A DNA stretch of 64,000 nt from Aotearoamyces nothofagi (Eukaryota > Ascomycota > Leotiomycetes > Leotiales > Tympanidaceae): contig JADDTR010000022.1 of assembly GCA_015345905.1 (NCBI GenBank), forward strand, positions 62,001 through 126,000. Direction: 5' to 3'. Shown piece by piece: positions 1 through 11,921 of this stretch. The first letter of the stretch is position 1. Every line of letters starts with the position of its first letter. The translations under genes were made by a program, and so were the position numbers. The notes under the pieces were generated by a model. That model worked only from the letters and a program-made list of their open reading frames with translations. It did not search any database and was not told where the DNA came from.

Positions 1-1947
1 CTTGCGATGTTTTCCATATGCCGTATCACCGAGTCATCTCAGGTACGCCTGTGGCTGTTGTGATTTGTGACGTAGTGTACGCACCATTGCGCCCCAGTAC
101 ATCTTCACTCGCCACACTTTATCTCCTCGCAAGGGGATGATCTCGACAGCTCCTGGGCCTGCTTGGGGTCATTGATCATCATCACCACCATCGCGTGTAT
201 CCCGCCGGCGTCTCTGAAACAAAGTCTGACTTTCTGGTCATCGTCATCGTCGTCGCACGTGTAGTTGCCATCGCTAACCATACTTATGTACCAGAACGAT
301 CGGCCCTTCGCAACGATGCATCGCATTCGAGATCGCATTCGAGATTACATTTAATACCACATTCGAGACCGCTTCCTGTACCCCAACACTATTGTACATT
401 ATTAGAGAGCTAGAAGAAGCTCAACACCACTGTCACTTCCACGCATCGCTGTATCTTTTCGCATCACTTTCGAACTTCCCCGAACACACTCAGCGGTTAT
501 CGCCAGTACTGGCCACCAGCGGCGATGGTTTGGTTCCAGGGCGTCGTACGGCTGGCTACGGCGACGTTTGGAGGGACCAGGGCAATCGCACCTTGGCGGC
601 TAGTGGAGCTCGTCACTGAGCCAGAACGTTAAAGGCACCTTTCCCGGCACTGCTTATCTACGGTAGGCCGCTCTCGCATGCGATGGGCTGCCACCTCTAC
701 TTTGTACGAATACTGGCTACATAGAATATAGACCGTTATAGAATTAATTGATTACTGTTGGACACGTACACTTACAGCACCACCTCAATGAGCAGACTGA
801 GTTCGCGCGAAATGTGGCTATGGCCATTCATAAATGAACGTTGCTTTTTTCTGAGCACACCAACTCGCCCGTTCAAACGAGATTGGCTGGCTAGATCTAC
901 AGTGAATATACATAGTAACATAGATGCACGGATGCCCTTCCTCTGCAGAGACTCGGACCCCGGGAGTGCCCATCACAGGAAGTTAGTGGGCCCGGAGCGC
1001 TGATGCCATGGACTATTGGATCTCTCGGGGTCTTTACCATGTCGAGGAATGCGGAATCGAGTATGTCGGCACAGAACCGGGCCAGCTACTCACGGTCCGT
1101 GAAGAACCAAGTCGTGGCGTGGACAGGATAGGATACGAGAGTTCCTCGTTGAGCCGTTCTTGGTCCAGGTGCCGCAATGCAGACGGTTGAATCTGCCCAG
1201 ACTGCCCTTCCCTTCCCCATAGGCTCTCCCTGCTGGTGAGGCCGGTCTGGCTCGAGACGGTGTCGCGATCGATGCTGAGATCCGGCCTCCCAGGCCGACT
1301 TCGAAAATGATGGCCACAACGTAGATGATGATTTCCTCCCGTCTGCCGTTCCTTGCACGTCGCTATTCCGCATGATGCAGCCAAATATACACGTCGCTGT
1401 GCATGATTCGCACAGTGTGCTCTCGCTTCCCCTCAAAGCTGCCGGCCCAGACATGGACGGATCGAGATAGCGATACAACTAACAGGCAATGCCTACCCTG
1501 CCTGTGCAGATCATTGAGATATTCCGCCCCTCCCCGCGAATTGCGAGTTGCAGGCCCAGCAGGGTCGGAAAACTGGGCCGCGGCATTTCGCGATATGGCG
1601 GCGGCTGGAGGCGCCGGAATGCTTTGCAGTAGAGAGCTGTGGCACGACCGTTGTGGTAATGCTTGTCGGCAGGTGTTACCTGCGCTGGGGGGGCTTGGGA
1701 TAGGAGGCGCTGGGAGGCGCCGGAGCGAAAATTAGGCTTAAACGCCCGAGGGGGCCGTTGGCACTCTATAATCCAGCCTCCGCCTCCTTCTTCTTCTTCC
1801 CACGCCTTGGGTTCCTGACGAGTGCGACTGTCATCTTCGCGACAATGGATACAATGCGATATACGGATCTTTGACCAGAGTACAGACTGCTGCTCGGCCG
1901 CTTCTCCTGTGCTGGCCCGGCTGACTGTTTGCTTTGGGCGTTTCCCA
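1..1947. other. gene-free leader region
   Basis: I see no supportable gene here. The open frames are all under 132 codons, overlap on both strands and show no recognisable domain or clean exon chain. Moderately GC-rich sequence precedes the Zn2Cys6 gene, whose promoter and 5' leader probably occupy the last few hundred bases. A cysteine-containing minus-strand frame at 105-338 is discussed among the rejected items. Confidence 0.6.
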
Positions 1948-3861
1948 ATGGAGCAATATAACCCGGATCTCTTGGCTGAACTGGGCGGCTTCGACGATAC
2001 GGCTCTGGGCTTGTACGATGCTCACGGGTACTGGATACCTTTTGAACAAGTAAATTTCCAGGACCTTGACGCCTCTGACAGTGCTGCTTGGCACCGCTCC
2101 GTGCCCGAAGGCGATGTTGCCAACTCTGCGGACCAGTTTCGGGTAGGAGAGCGGTACAACTTAATCGGCCCGCCTCGTGCTGTTGACTCTAGGATAGTCC
2201 CTCAATATGAACCGTCTCAGCCAGTAGTCGAATCTTCACCAAGTTCTGGCTCTTCTTTTGACTTGGTCCAGCATATTCCACCGCTTCAGGGTGCATTCGA
2301 GGATCGGATTGACGCCTCTCAGTACTCGTCCAATAACCACCCACAAGGGCATAATTCCTGGTCAGTAATTGATATGGCATGGAAGATGTTATATCACACA
2401 AGCAGTGTTGGCTGATTAGAGTTCGTAGGGTACCTGCTTTTCATGCGTTCGACACCAATGGAAACTCTCCAAGTGGCCAAATATCAGGCAGCCAATGGTT
2501 TCCGTTTGAGCCGGTGGCTGAGATTCCAACAATGAATACTGATGCTTTGCCGGTACTTCCGCACATTGCTGTAGACTATTCTCCACATCGAATAGAGACG
2601 AGAGTTGTAAAGAACACTCCAACTCAGATTGCAAAAAGGCCTGGGCGTCAAGGGCCGCTTACTGCAAAGTCTAGGAGCAAAGCCGACGATATGCGAGATA
2701 TAGGAGCATGCTGGAGATGTAGGAAGTACAAGAAGCCGGTACGTATGCTCATGTCAGTTAGTTAACTCAGTTCATTGATGGTCTGCATAGTGTAATGGGC
2801 CGGGAATCTGTGATTCGTGTAAAGTACCCGGATTCAAAATATGGCCATCTTCACTGGGTTGCCGGAGGGAAAGGCTTGAGAGCCTAGTTATCTTCTTATT
2901 GCCTAGTGAGTGTTGTCTTATTGCTACACTACGACTTGGTCTAACATTGGAAAGCTCACACGGAACAATGCCTACAACTCATGCCTCCTGATATGCCAAA
3001 ACGCAACACCTGGAGAGACCTTCCGATCCCTGCCGGCCTAGTTGACGACCATGCGGAAGGAAAGCCAGTCGATCAATGGGCACTGTCTAAATTCCAGGCT
3101 CGATCTACACTCCTTTTTGACCTCGAGTACGTAGAACTAGCCGGGATTGCTAGCAAATATCAAAAATCGCTTCCTAAACCTGTAAGCCCCTCATTTACTC
3201 TTCCAACTGCCAAGTTGACATAATCCAGAACGAAGCATTAGCAGCAAGCTGCACAGTACTCTTGTCGACCTGTGAATTTTATAAATGTTTTGTCAACATC
3301 CCGCATTCAACGAATAGGGTGGACCCTCTCCAGTCCGCTGCTAAAGTCCGCACGGAACTTCGACGAGCTTTTACCCTTGTTCAACGGCTCTGTCTATCAA
3401 CAAAACGCAAAGATTGGTTCCCGGCATTTCTCAGCGCTGTTTTATTAACCTGCGCAGCAATAGTTTTCCTTGATGCTGCCATCGCTATTCCACCTCCATA
3501 TCAGCAGATGATCTGGGGCGACTTCTCAACAACTCGCGCAGGGATGCGCAGCGAAGGGTACAACCTACTCATCGATGTACTGAGAGCTTCGACAAACGGG
3601 GTTAATCCGTTCAAACTCGACTGCTTTGAATCCTCGATATCTACACCAACAAAGAAGAGCGTGCAAAAGCGTTCTGCCAGGGAAAGGCAGATCTTGCTAG
3701 GCAACGATACAGCGGCCTTAGAGGGCTTGGCAGCTATGGTGGCGTGGCACAAGAAATATCAACCGACTCTTGATGAGGGCAAGGCTATGTTTGCGAACGA
3801 TGCGTATGCCATCTCAAAGATTAGACCGATTGCGGGGCTGTTTAAGATCTTCGAGTTATAG
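1948..3861 (+). CDS. Zn(II)2Cys6 fungal transcription factor
   Basis: Predicted nuclear, sequence-specific transcription factor; target genes cannot be inferred. Five exons join in frame (1948-2360, 2429-2738, 2791-2905, 2955-3181, 3229-3861) through GT-AG introns of 47-68 bases, giving 565 residues. The binuclear zinc cluster is split by an intron: CWRCRKYKKP at 232-241 is followed by CNGPGICDSC at 242-251 and a sixth cysteine at 265, so the spacing is C-x2-C-x6-C-x5-C-x2-C-x13-C. This matches the family, but the cluster lies mid-protein rather than near the N-terminus. The first 230 residues are acidic and Ser/Pro-rich, as in an activation region. The C-terminal 200 residues contain a hydrophobic helical segment (near nt 3415-3500) that may be part of a regulatory region. 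The start chosen is the first ATG (1948) that reads cleanly into exon 1; an in-frame ATG upstream at 1822 would add 42 unconvincing residues. Confidence 0.8.
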
Positions 3862-5088
3862 ATGGCTATTATTATGATCTCGGTTACTAGGTCAGGAGTA
3901 CAAGGTCAAGAACTGGAGGCGTGGGGGGGTTCAAGTAAGGTGTATTGCACGAAAGCTACGGAAGCAAGAAGGGCTTGGGAAACACTCCCTTCGCAAAGAC
4001 ATAATCCTACATAATACCCTTGGTCCTTCTGAGACCTTCAAGTCTTTCCAGCATCCTGCTTAACCCCTCCGCGAGGCCCTCACTGCTATAATGGCATCTT
4101 ACGGCCATTCCCACGCTCTTGTTGGTGCTAGAAATCTGATTGTCACAGACTCTAGCGATACTAGATATTTTTGTTGAGAGCTTGACGTGGTAAGTTAGAA
4201 TACGGCAGATGTGATTGCCTTCTGCTCAGAGATCCCTTGTCTAGATACCTACAATAGCTTCCCGAAGAGCGTTTATTTTATTCTGGGCAGGGAAGACGGG
4301 GTGGTTCTTTGGTGTTCTGAGGGTGCAATGGACACGAACTCTATTGATGTCTATATTGATGTTTGGAAATGTCCTGCTGTCTGCTGTCGGGCTGTGGTGG
4401 GGTGGGAGTGGAAGTGGGAGTGGAAGTGGGAGTGGAAGTGGAAGTGGAGGCCAATATTTGACGCAGATTGAGGTTGATGGTAGATAGTAGATATATGACG
4501 TGTGGTGTAATGGGGTTGTGGGGTTGTGGGGTTGGAGTCGGTGGTAGAGATGAATGATTTGTAAATATCTAAATAGCAGAAGTTAGTTGGTGGCAGACGT
4601 GCGCGTTTTAAGTTGTAGTGGCGATGATTTCGCGCGATGGTACATTTAACAACTTCTATGTTGAGCTTGAATAGTACCAGAGCTGGAGATCTTAGAGTAT
4701 GTTATCGGCATATGTGTCGAGCTTCTTCGGCAGTTAGAAGGTATTTATAGTTAGAAAACAGGTAGCTTCTGTGATTATCATAATCAAATTATTATAGATT
4801 ATTATGCTGTTTTAATGGTCCTTAAGTACCAGAATTGTCATGTTGTCTTTCTTTTTCTTCATGTTCCAGATTCCGATCCTGTATCTATCGTGAAGCTTGA
4901 CAGGACAGGGGCAGCGCGTTGCAGGGATGGAAATTAGGAAAGGTCGCGACGCGCCTCAGTAGTCGCTCCTACGCAAACCTCGGCGTCATACTGCAGCTTC
5001 ATGAAATCCTCCCAAGGGTCGAGCAATATTCCACTTGGACATTGAATTTGCTTTGTCGGGCGTCTGGGCTCGGGAGCTGTCCAAGATC
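3862..5088. other. intergenic, AT-rich
   Basis: Holds the 3' end of the Zn2Cys6 gene and the promoter of the HOS3 gene. I see no gene: the longest frame (86 codons, 4211-4471) crosses a simple repeat. AT-rich sequence dominates from about 4560 to 4880. Confidence 0.7.
4401..4450. repeat. 12-base minisatellite
   Basis: About four imperfect copies of a GGGAGTGGAAGT unit in tandem. Nothing suggests it is more than a small purine-rich array in intergenic DNA. Confidence 0.85.
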
Positions 5089-8000
5089 ATGGCTTCATCA
5101 CCGCCAAATTCTGCAACTGGCGCAGCAGCTGGTGCAGCAGCTGGTGCAGCATCTCCTACGCCGTTTCTGCCGTCAACAAACAACAAGGATACCACCCTCT
5201 CGCAATCCCTAAACCGCCTTTCACTCACCACAGCTTCTGCGACAGCTCTTCCACCTTCGCCGCAGGTCGCATCGCCTCACAGAAACGCTGGACATAAAAA
5301 CCCAACTCTTTCCTCGCATGGAAACCCTACAGCCCAACCACCAACGCGAAGTCCTCTACGTCGCAGCCCTAGTTCTATGAGTGTTGATGGTCGCTCTCTT
5401 ACGCCAACACCACTACGAAAAGCCTCGATGAATTCTATACACGGCGTAGGTGGAGTGACACCACCACGAGCATCTCCTTCTCGCCGATCTTCGTCGTCGC
5501 AATTTCCCAGTGGAGCTCCCCCGATGATGGGGAGGTCCCCGCTATCAGGAATTGGCGATACGCCTGCACCACCACCCCTCACATCAGCATCTGTTGCAAA
5601 CACACATTTCAAGGCAGAGCTGGATTTGCATACGGGGGATGAGCGAGTCAGGCCAGCGGATACCGTTGTCATTCTTCATGATGCTTGCTATGGGCATCGA
5701 TACTCAAGACCACGTACCTCCCGAGCTAGCTTAAGCACTATCGTTGAGCGTCCTGAGAGAATACATGCAAGCATATTAGGGGTTTCTATAGCCTACGTGA
5801 GGCTTGGGGGGCGTCATGCTGATGGTCGTTACCCTCTGCATCCGAAGAAGGACGCCTCGAATATCCCTAGTATCCCCTTTCGCATTCGAAAAACTATTCG
5901 CAAGCTTGCGCTGTCATCACCGGCAGTCACGAATGTTCATGGCGTAAAGTGGATGGAAGAGTTGAAGATCATGTGTGATGGAGCCGAAGCAAAATTGGCT
6001 ATGAATGGGAAGGAATTAACACGACCAGATATGGCTAGGAGCCCGGATCAAGAGGCGCCTGCGAAACTACATGAGGGGGATCTATATCTCTGCTCGGAGT
6101 CACTTGAGGCTATGGAGGGGGCTCTGGGCGCTGTGTGTGAAGGAGTAGATTCCGTTTTCAACGGCACAGCATCCGGGACTGGACCACACCGGGCCTTTGT
6201 CGCTATTAGACCTCCCGGACATCATTGCTCTGCAAGTTATCCATCAGGATTCTGCTGGCTCAATAATGTACATGTCGGCATTTCCCATGCTACTCTTAAT
6301 CATGGGCTCACGCATGCTGCCATCATTGATTTTGACCTTCATCATGGAGATGGATCTCAAGCTATTGCATGGGCACATAATGCTCGCTCTACGGGTCTTC
6401 CAAAGAACGCAGCAGCATGGAAGAAGACGTCAATTGGATATTTCAGTCTTCACGATATCAACTCGTATCCTTGCGAGATGGGTGATGAAGAGAAGGTCAA
6501 AAACGCCAGTCTATGTATAGAGAATTCCCACGGCCAGAACATCTGGAACGTTCACCTCCAGCCTTGGAAGAGGGAGCAGGAATTCTGGGAGCTGTACGAG
6601 ACGAGATATTCTGTTCTTTTGGAGAAGGCCCGCGTTTTTCTACGTGGACAAACCGAGCGTATTCGTGCTTCGACGAGTACTCTCAAACCTAAAGCTGCTA
6701 TTTTTATATCTGCTGGGTTTGATGCTAGTGAGTGGGAGAGTTCGGGAATGCAACGCCATAAGGTCAACGTGCCGACTGAGTTCTATGCTCGGCTAACCCG
6801 TGATGTTGTCAAGCTTGCGGCGGAAGAAGGTCTGTCTGTTGAGGGTCGAGTTATCAGTGTGCTCGAGGGCGGATATAGTGACCGTGCGCTGACTAGTGGG
6901 GTCTTGAGCCATATCAGCGGTCTTGCTGGTGGTGATCCGGTTGATATTAAGAAGGAGATCACATCTAGTAGACTTGGTTATGAAATGGCTCAAAAGGCTG
7001 GTGCTGTCAATGGTGACTCCCAAGCTGAATCGGCAGTTAACTCATACAACACTTCATGGTGGACCGTGTCACAACTGGAGATGTTGGATGCGGTTGTCAA
7101 CCCACCACCTCCACCTCCTGAGCCAAAGAGATCGAAGGATGCTATTGCGCCGACTTATTCATCACCAACACAGTCTTACACGGCGAAGGTTGTTGTGTCT
7201 CCCAGACCACAGCGCAGCAGTTCTAACAACGGAGGATCTCCTCACCCAACCTCACGTGCTCCAACACCCCCACCTCCTGAGGTCTATTGGGCAACTGCAG
7301 CGCATGAGCTAAGCAAGCTCCTCATTCCGTCTGATCGACAAACTAGGAGTTGTCAGCCAGAAGATCTCTCTGCTGAAGCAACTCGCGCTCGACGCGATCG
7401 TCAATTAGTTCTTACACCACCAGCTTCTACTAATGGTACTACTCCAACCGTTACTCCTAGCACACGTATGGCATTGAGAGAACGCAAGGCACCCAAGATC
7501 GTAGAAGAAGATGAGACGGAAAAGCGGACGGTCAAAGGCGTTCGGAGGAAGACTGTGGCTGGTCATGCCGTGACGGCTGCTGAAAAGGTATGTTATCTTG
7601 CTTTCTATTGTATACGTCACCAATGTGTCTTCGGCATCATGCTGGGTAGTGTACTGATAACTGTATCCAGACTGTGTCTAGAGGCACTACACCAAAGCCT
7701 GAACCCGGCTATAAACAGCCTACTAAGCAGTCGACTAGACGTATGAGTCTACAATCAACAGTCGACACTGTCATATCTGAGGCTCAACCTGCTATTTTAC
7801 CTAATGGTTATAGCAGAGCACCATCTCAAGGCCATTCCGCTCTCTCTTCCAGAACTGACAGCTCTCAAAGTGTCAGACCTGGCTCTTCAATGAGTTCCAG
7901 AGGCCACTCCCTTCCACCAATTGCTGTCAAGAAGACCAGAAATGTCAACCCAGCAACAACCAAGACAGCTCGTGTGAACCGTAAGGGAACTCCTGGACCC

Positions 8001-8885
8001 GATAATAGCAGACTACCTCTTGGTGGAGATGGCACACAGGATCTGCCACCGATACCTAGGATTCCTTCTGGTTATGCTCAGAGTTCGAATGGCGATTCGG
8101 CTTCAGTTGTTTCTAGCAAGGCTAGCAGTGCAGACGTAGATAGTCTCGCGACTGGCATGAAAAGGATCAAGCTCAATCTTACAACAAAGGCCCAGCGTGA
8201 TGCCAGGGATCAGGCAAAATTAGCTGCAAAACCTGCTACAGGGTCTACGCCAAAGAAATCTGCGGCTCCAAAGCATGCAGCTGCGGTAACTCCTAAGGAA
8301 ACTCCCATCTTACCAGCTGCTCCAGCGTTGGCTACTGAAGATGGGCCAGAATCGCCTGCTATATCGATCCTCCCGTCGATTGAGCGTCCCTCTCCCACGC
8401 CTGAGCCATTAACACCCCAACTACCCGTCTCTCGCACTCACCAAATCCAAGAAGCCTCCAACGTTCCTCTGCCAGCCAGCTCACCGTCTACACCACCACC
8501 ACAAACCCTCCCACCCCAATCACAGAGCACTGCATCTCGTCCACCCACAAGTAATAGCAGCAGCAACGGCACCAACATCTTCATCCCATACCAACCCGAA
8601 GGCCCAACGCCAGCCGCAGCTCCTCTCCAAGACGCTCTGACATGGCTCGGCCCAAATACCTCGACGCCTACACCAAGTCCAATGAAACCCGTCACGGCAC
8701 CCACTGCACCTACTACCCATCCGCTGAGGCAAACAAGGGCCGATCTCCCCGTTTTTACCTCGACGGGAAATATCCCTTTTGCTGTTCCGGTTGTGAAGAG
8801 CGAGGATCTCAAGAGCGCAGTCAAGGCTGAGATTGGCAAGGGCGGGGAGAGCATCTGGGATGTCCCCCAGACGCCGGCTAAGTGA
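5089..8885 (+). CDS. HOS3: HOS3-type class II histone deacetylase
   Basis: Zinc-dependent lysine deacetylase acting on histones and other acetylated proteins. Two exons (5089-7587 and 7671-8885, one 83-base GT-AG intron) give 1237 residues, far longer than yeast Hos3 (about 700). Residues 1-180 are Ser/Pro/Thr-rich and disordered. The catalytic domain runs from about 190 to 615. It shows RPPGHHC with the His pair at 378-379, DFDLHHGDG at 414-422 supplying zinc ligands D416 and H418, a third ligand D545 in AGFDASEWE, and LEGGY with Tyr596. GYFSLHDINSYPCE is characteristic of the HOS3 branch. The remaining 620 residues are low-complexity Pro/Ser/Thr-rich and basic, with no domain I recognise. 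The start is ATG 5089; the frame is open a little further upstream but without an ATG. The gene converges with AFG1, 606 bases apart. Confidence 0.93.
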
Positions 8886-9491
8886 GCGGAGTAAGACGAC
8901 GCGCATCAGATGATTGCATCGGGAAGAGGAAGGCGGGAGATGGAAGTTCTTTACCGTCTCTACTACTCTCTTGTCGTCTTGTTTATCTAGAATTATGGTA
9001 ATCATAATACTTGACCGCTGCTCCGGATAGTCTTTTGCTGCTGGGTTCTCCCTTGGTCTTTTTCTTGTTTATGTTTATGATACCCGTTTTCTCTTCCGGC
9101 TTGGGCTTGGGCTAGGGGGGGTTGGGGGTTGGGGACCGTGTGACTAGGGACTGTGGGATTGGGTATTGTGGGATTGGGGATTGTGTGTTGTTTCTGTAGT
9201 TGTTGCTGTAATCGTAACTGTTTGTATAGTCTAGAATCGGAACTAGAGTGGAGTTGAGTGCATGAGATTGTGACTTGGATATTGGCGCTTTGACTTTTTT
9301 GAAGTGCAAGGAAAGGAAAGGGAGTACATCTACGAGTCATGATGTTTCGATTTCGACTGGGTATATCGTATCATTTCTAGGTCGCCCAAGGCTATCTTCT
9401 GTGTGTCTATCTATGTGATGTGATGCACCTCTTGACGAGCAGGACCTCTCGCCATACGAGTCCCCCGCCCCCCTGTTAGGGAATCCAAAAC
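8886..9491. other. convergent intergenic region
   Basis: Separates the 3' ends of HOS3 (+) and AFG1 (-) and must hold both terminators. A G-rich stretch at about 9113-9187 contains imperfect copies of a GGGATTGTG-like word. No gene seen. Confidence 0.7.
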
Positions 9492-11282
9492 TCACATGCT
9501 GTCCTCGCGCCAGCGGCTCCTGACCCTCTGCCAGCTGTCCTTCTCCTCCTTGCCGCCCTTCTGCTCGAGGCCCATGCCGCGCTCGACCCACTCCTGGCTG
9601 CCCATCTCGCTGAGACGGCTGAGGGCGCGGGCGAAGGCGAAGCGCTCCTCGTCGCCGGAGAAGATGCTCGAGCTCTTGAGCATGTCCATGTTCATGCCGA
9701 GGTCGTCCATCATCTGGCGCATGGCGTCGTCGACGTCGTCGGCTTCGGGGTCGGCGCCGGGGCCGGGGGCGGGCTTCTTGTGCGCGGCCGTGGCCAGTTC
9801 GGATTTGGAGAGGAAGAGGTGCCGCAGGGGCACGGCCGAGGTGAGGACGAGCTTGGCGCGGGATTCGTAGACGGCGTCGATGAAGGTGATGAAGCGGCGG
9901 GCGAGGTCGCGTTGGTGGATCGACATGCGCGGGACGTCGGTGACGATGAAGGCGTCGTAGTGGCGCATGAGCTCGATGAAGTCGGCGGCGCTGGTGGGCT
10001 GGCCGATGATCTCGTCAAAGGTGAACATGGCGGCGCGGCCCGAGACCTTGGGGACGTGGATCTCGCGGCCCCAGACGTGCTGCGTCTCCGAGTGGGGCGC
10101 GTCGTCGTAGGGGTTGCCGAGGAAGCGGAACCACTTCTCCGCGTGCGACTTGGCGTGCGCGTCGAGGGGGGAGTGGTAGACGCCCGAGGGGGGCCGGGGG
10201 ATCTTGCGGTAGTCGGTCGGGGAGTCGAGGTTGATGACGTGCAGGTGGTTCTTGAGGAGGTAGATGCACGGGATGAAGGACTCGCGCTGGATGCCGTTTT
10301 TGTACAGGTCGTCGGGGTGGCGATTCGATGTGGTGACTAGGACGACGCCGTGGGACATTAGGGATTCGAGGAGTCTGTGGTTTGTTAATAGGAGCTAAAG
10401 GGGGGGCCATGTGGAACTCCTGACCTCCGTAATATCATAGCATCCGCTACATCAGTACATTGAAACTCGTCAAAGCACAACACATTTCCCTTTTCTGCTA
10501 TATCCGCAGCGATGAACGGGATGGCGTCCAGATGATTCCCATACTCAATCTTCATCTTATGCAATCGCTTGTGCACATCTTGCATGAAATTATGGAAATG
10601 GATTCTCGTCTTGGACTTGACGCTCGCAGGGAGCGTGTCATAGAACAAGTCCATCAGCATTGTCTTTCCGCTTCCAACATCTCCATAGAGGTACAGCCCG
10701 CGTGGCAGGTCATCGGAGATGACTTGTTTAGGCTTCTCCTTTGACTTGCCACCAAAGAGGCGCCCGAAAATGGACTTGGGAGGCTGTAGGGATTCGATTG
10801 TCGGATGGACCACAGGCGGCGCCTTGTAATTCCTAAGCTCGTCATGTAGATGTTGCAGGCTTTCGATGATGCCACGCTGGTGCTCGTCGTCTTTTAATCG
10901 CCCTGCTGCAACACGGCTGTCGTATTCGTCCAAAGGGCCCATATCATCTGTCTCTGTGTTGACTGGCGCGTCGTGTCAGCAACCATACATGCGTGAGGCA
11001 ATCGCAAAACGCACCATGCTTAACAGTAGACAATCTCCTCCTTTGCCCAGCAATATAGAGAGCAGGTAACGCTCTGCACAGAGGTTGTCGAAGCCCGGCT
11101 GTCTGGCTCGAGCCCAGTCGCAAGGCTGCTGTGCCGTTCACCAGTCCATTGGTCAGTCCACGGCTCTGTTGTCGACATTGCGTGCAGATGGCCCTTCTCA
11201 CAGGCCCTATTCCGACATTTCCAGCAGCTCGTGTCCGCAACAACAGCTGTGCGGCGGGGACGGCCCTCGGGGGTATTTTCAT
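9492..11282 (-). CDS. AFG1: AFG1/LACE1-family mitochondrial AAA-type ATPase
   Basis: P-loop ATPase of the AFG1 (human AFG1L/LACE1) family, a matrix-side inner-membrane protein linked to turnover of respiratory-chain subunits. Three minus-strand exons (11282-11015, 10953-10425, 10374-9492) join in frame to 559 residues. The first 85 or so residues are rich in Arg, Ala, Leu and Gln with almost no acids, as expected of a mitochondrial presequence. Walker A GDVGSGKT is at 180-187 and Walker B VLCFDEF at about 247-253. [13 protein letters not shown] and FDEIIGQP follow in the order typical of the family. The 50-base second intron has the weak donor GTCAGG; the frame match and family continuity support it. 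Exon 3 is strikingly GC-rich compared with exon 2. The stop codon overlaps a GTGAGT donor-like string, so a further 3' exon is possible but I found none. Confidence 0.9.
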
Positions 11283-11921
11283 CGCGCCCGGACGTGGCGG
11301 TGGCGCCTTTCCAAGAAATAGGGGTCTATTCTATGTGCATGTCAAAGAACTCCTACAAGCCCAGCGCGTAAGGTATGCGATACAGATACAAGGTAGAAAT
11401 AGGTGGTCAAGGCTGGGAGGAACAATCTTTCTCTTTCGCCATTACGTGAGGTTTTAGAATCATATCTGGGTCCACCCGGCCGGCAGAAACTATGCTTGCC
11501 GATGGCCGGCCGAGCTTGTGGCAAGGGTACGAGGCCGACAGTAGACATTTCTGCTGCCAGAATCGTTCGCTGAGTTAGATACTACAATGGCGTAGACACT
11601 GGTATATATTGTATATATTCTCTTATATTATTAAGATTGAGTATTTGGATATTGGCATTTGTAGCATGTAGATAGATGGTTTTATAAATTGTTCTGCATC
11701 TTTCTAGTCAACAGCAGAAGGTGAAAGCATATCAGTCCGTCTGATACCATGAAGGATAACAGATTATAGAGTTTAACGTCTATGGAACCTTGAGGAAAGT
11801 GCAAGAAAATCAAATTATACAATGTAACTACAGTCGAGAACCGAGAAGATGTAAGATGTAAAAAAGATATAGAGTCGGGTACTCTAAACCCCAGCCCGGC
11901 ATCGACTAGCTGGAAAGTACC
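11283..11921. other. intergenic, AFG1 promoter side
   Basis: Lies between the AFG1 start and the end of the R3H gene, both on the minus strand. The part from 11560 to 11900 is AT-rich. No supportable gene or structured element seen. Confidence 0.6.

Noticed and set aside
105-338. Minus-strand 77-codon frame with a CDDDDDD segment, a later cysteine pair and a CEEIKCGE end
   Set aside because: It looks a little like the last exon of a small cysteine-containing secreted protein, but I found no signal-peptide exon upstream and its Asp run comes from a GTCGTC-type repeat. Left as unproven.
9337-9591. Possible extra 3' exon of AFG1 after the GTGAGT string at its stop
   Set aside because: The nearest acceptor leaves only about 23 bases of intron and the downstream frame shows no family similarity.
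9780-10340. 186-codon plus-strand frame (and a 102-codon minus frame at 9710-10018) over AFG1 exon 3
   Set aside because: Shadows of the GC-rich exon; Gly/Asp/Val-rich or Ser/Pro-rich sequence with no family match.
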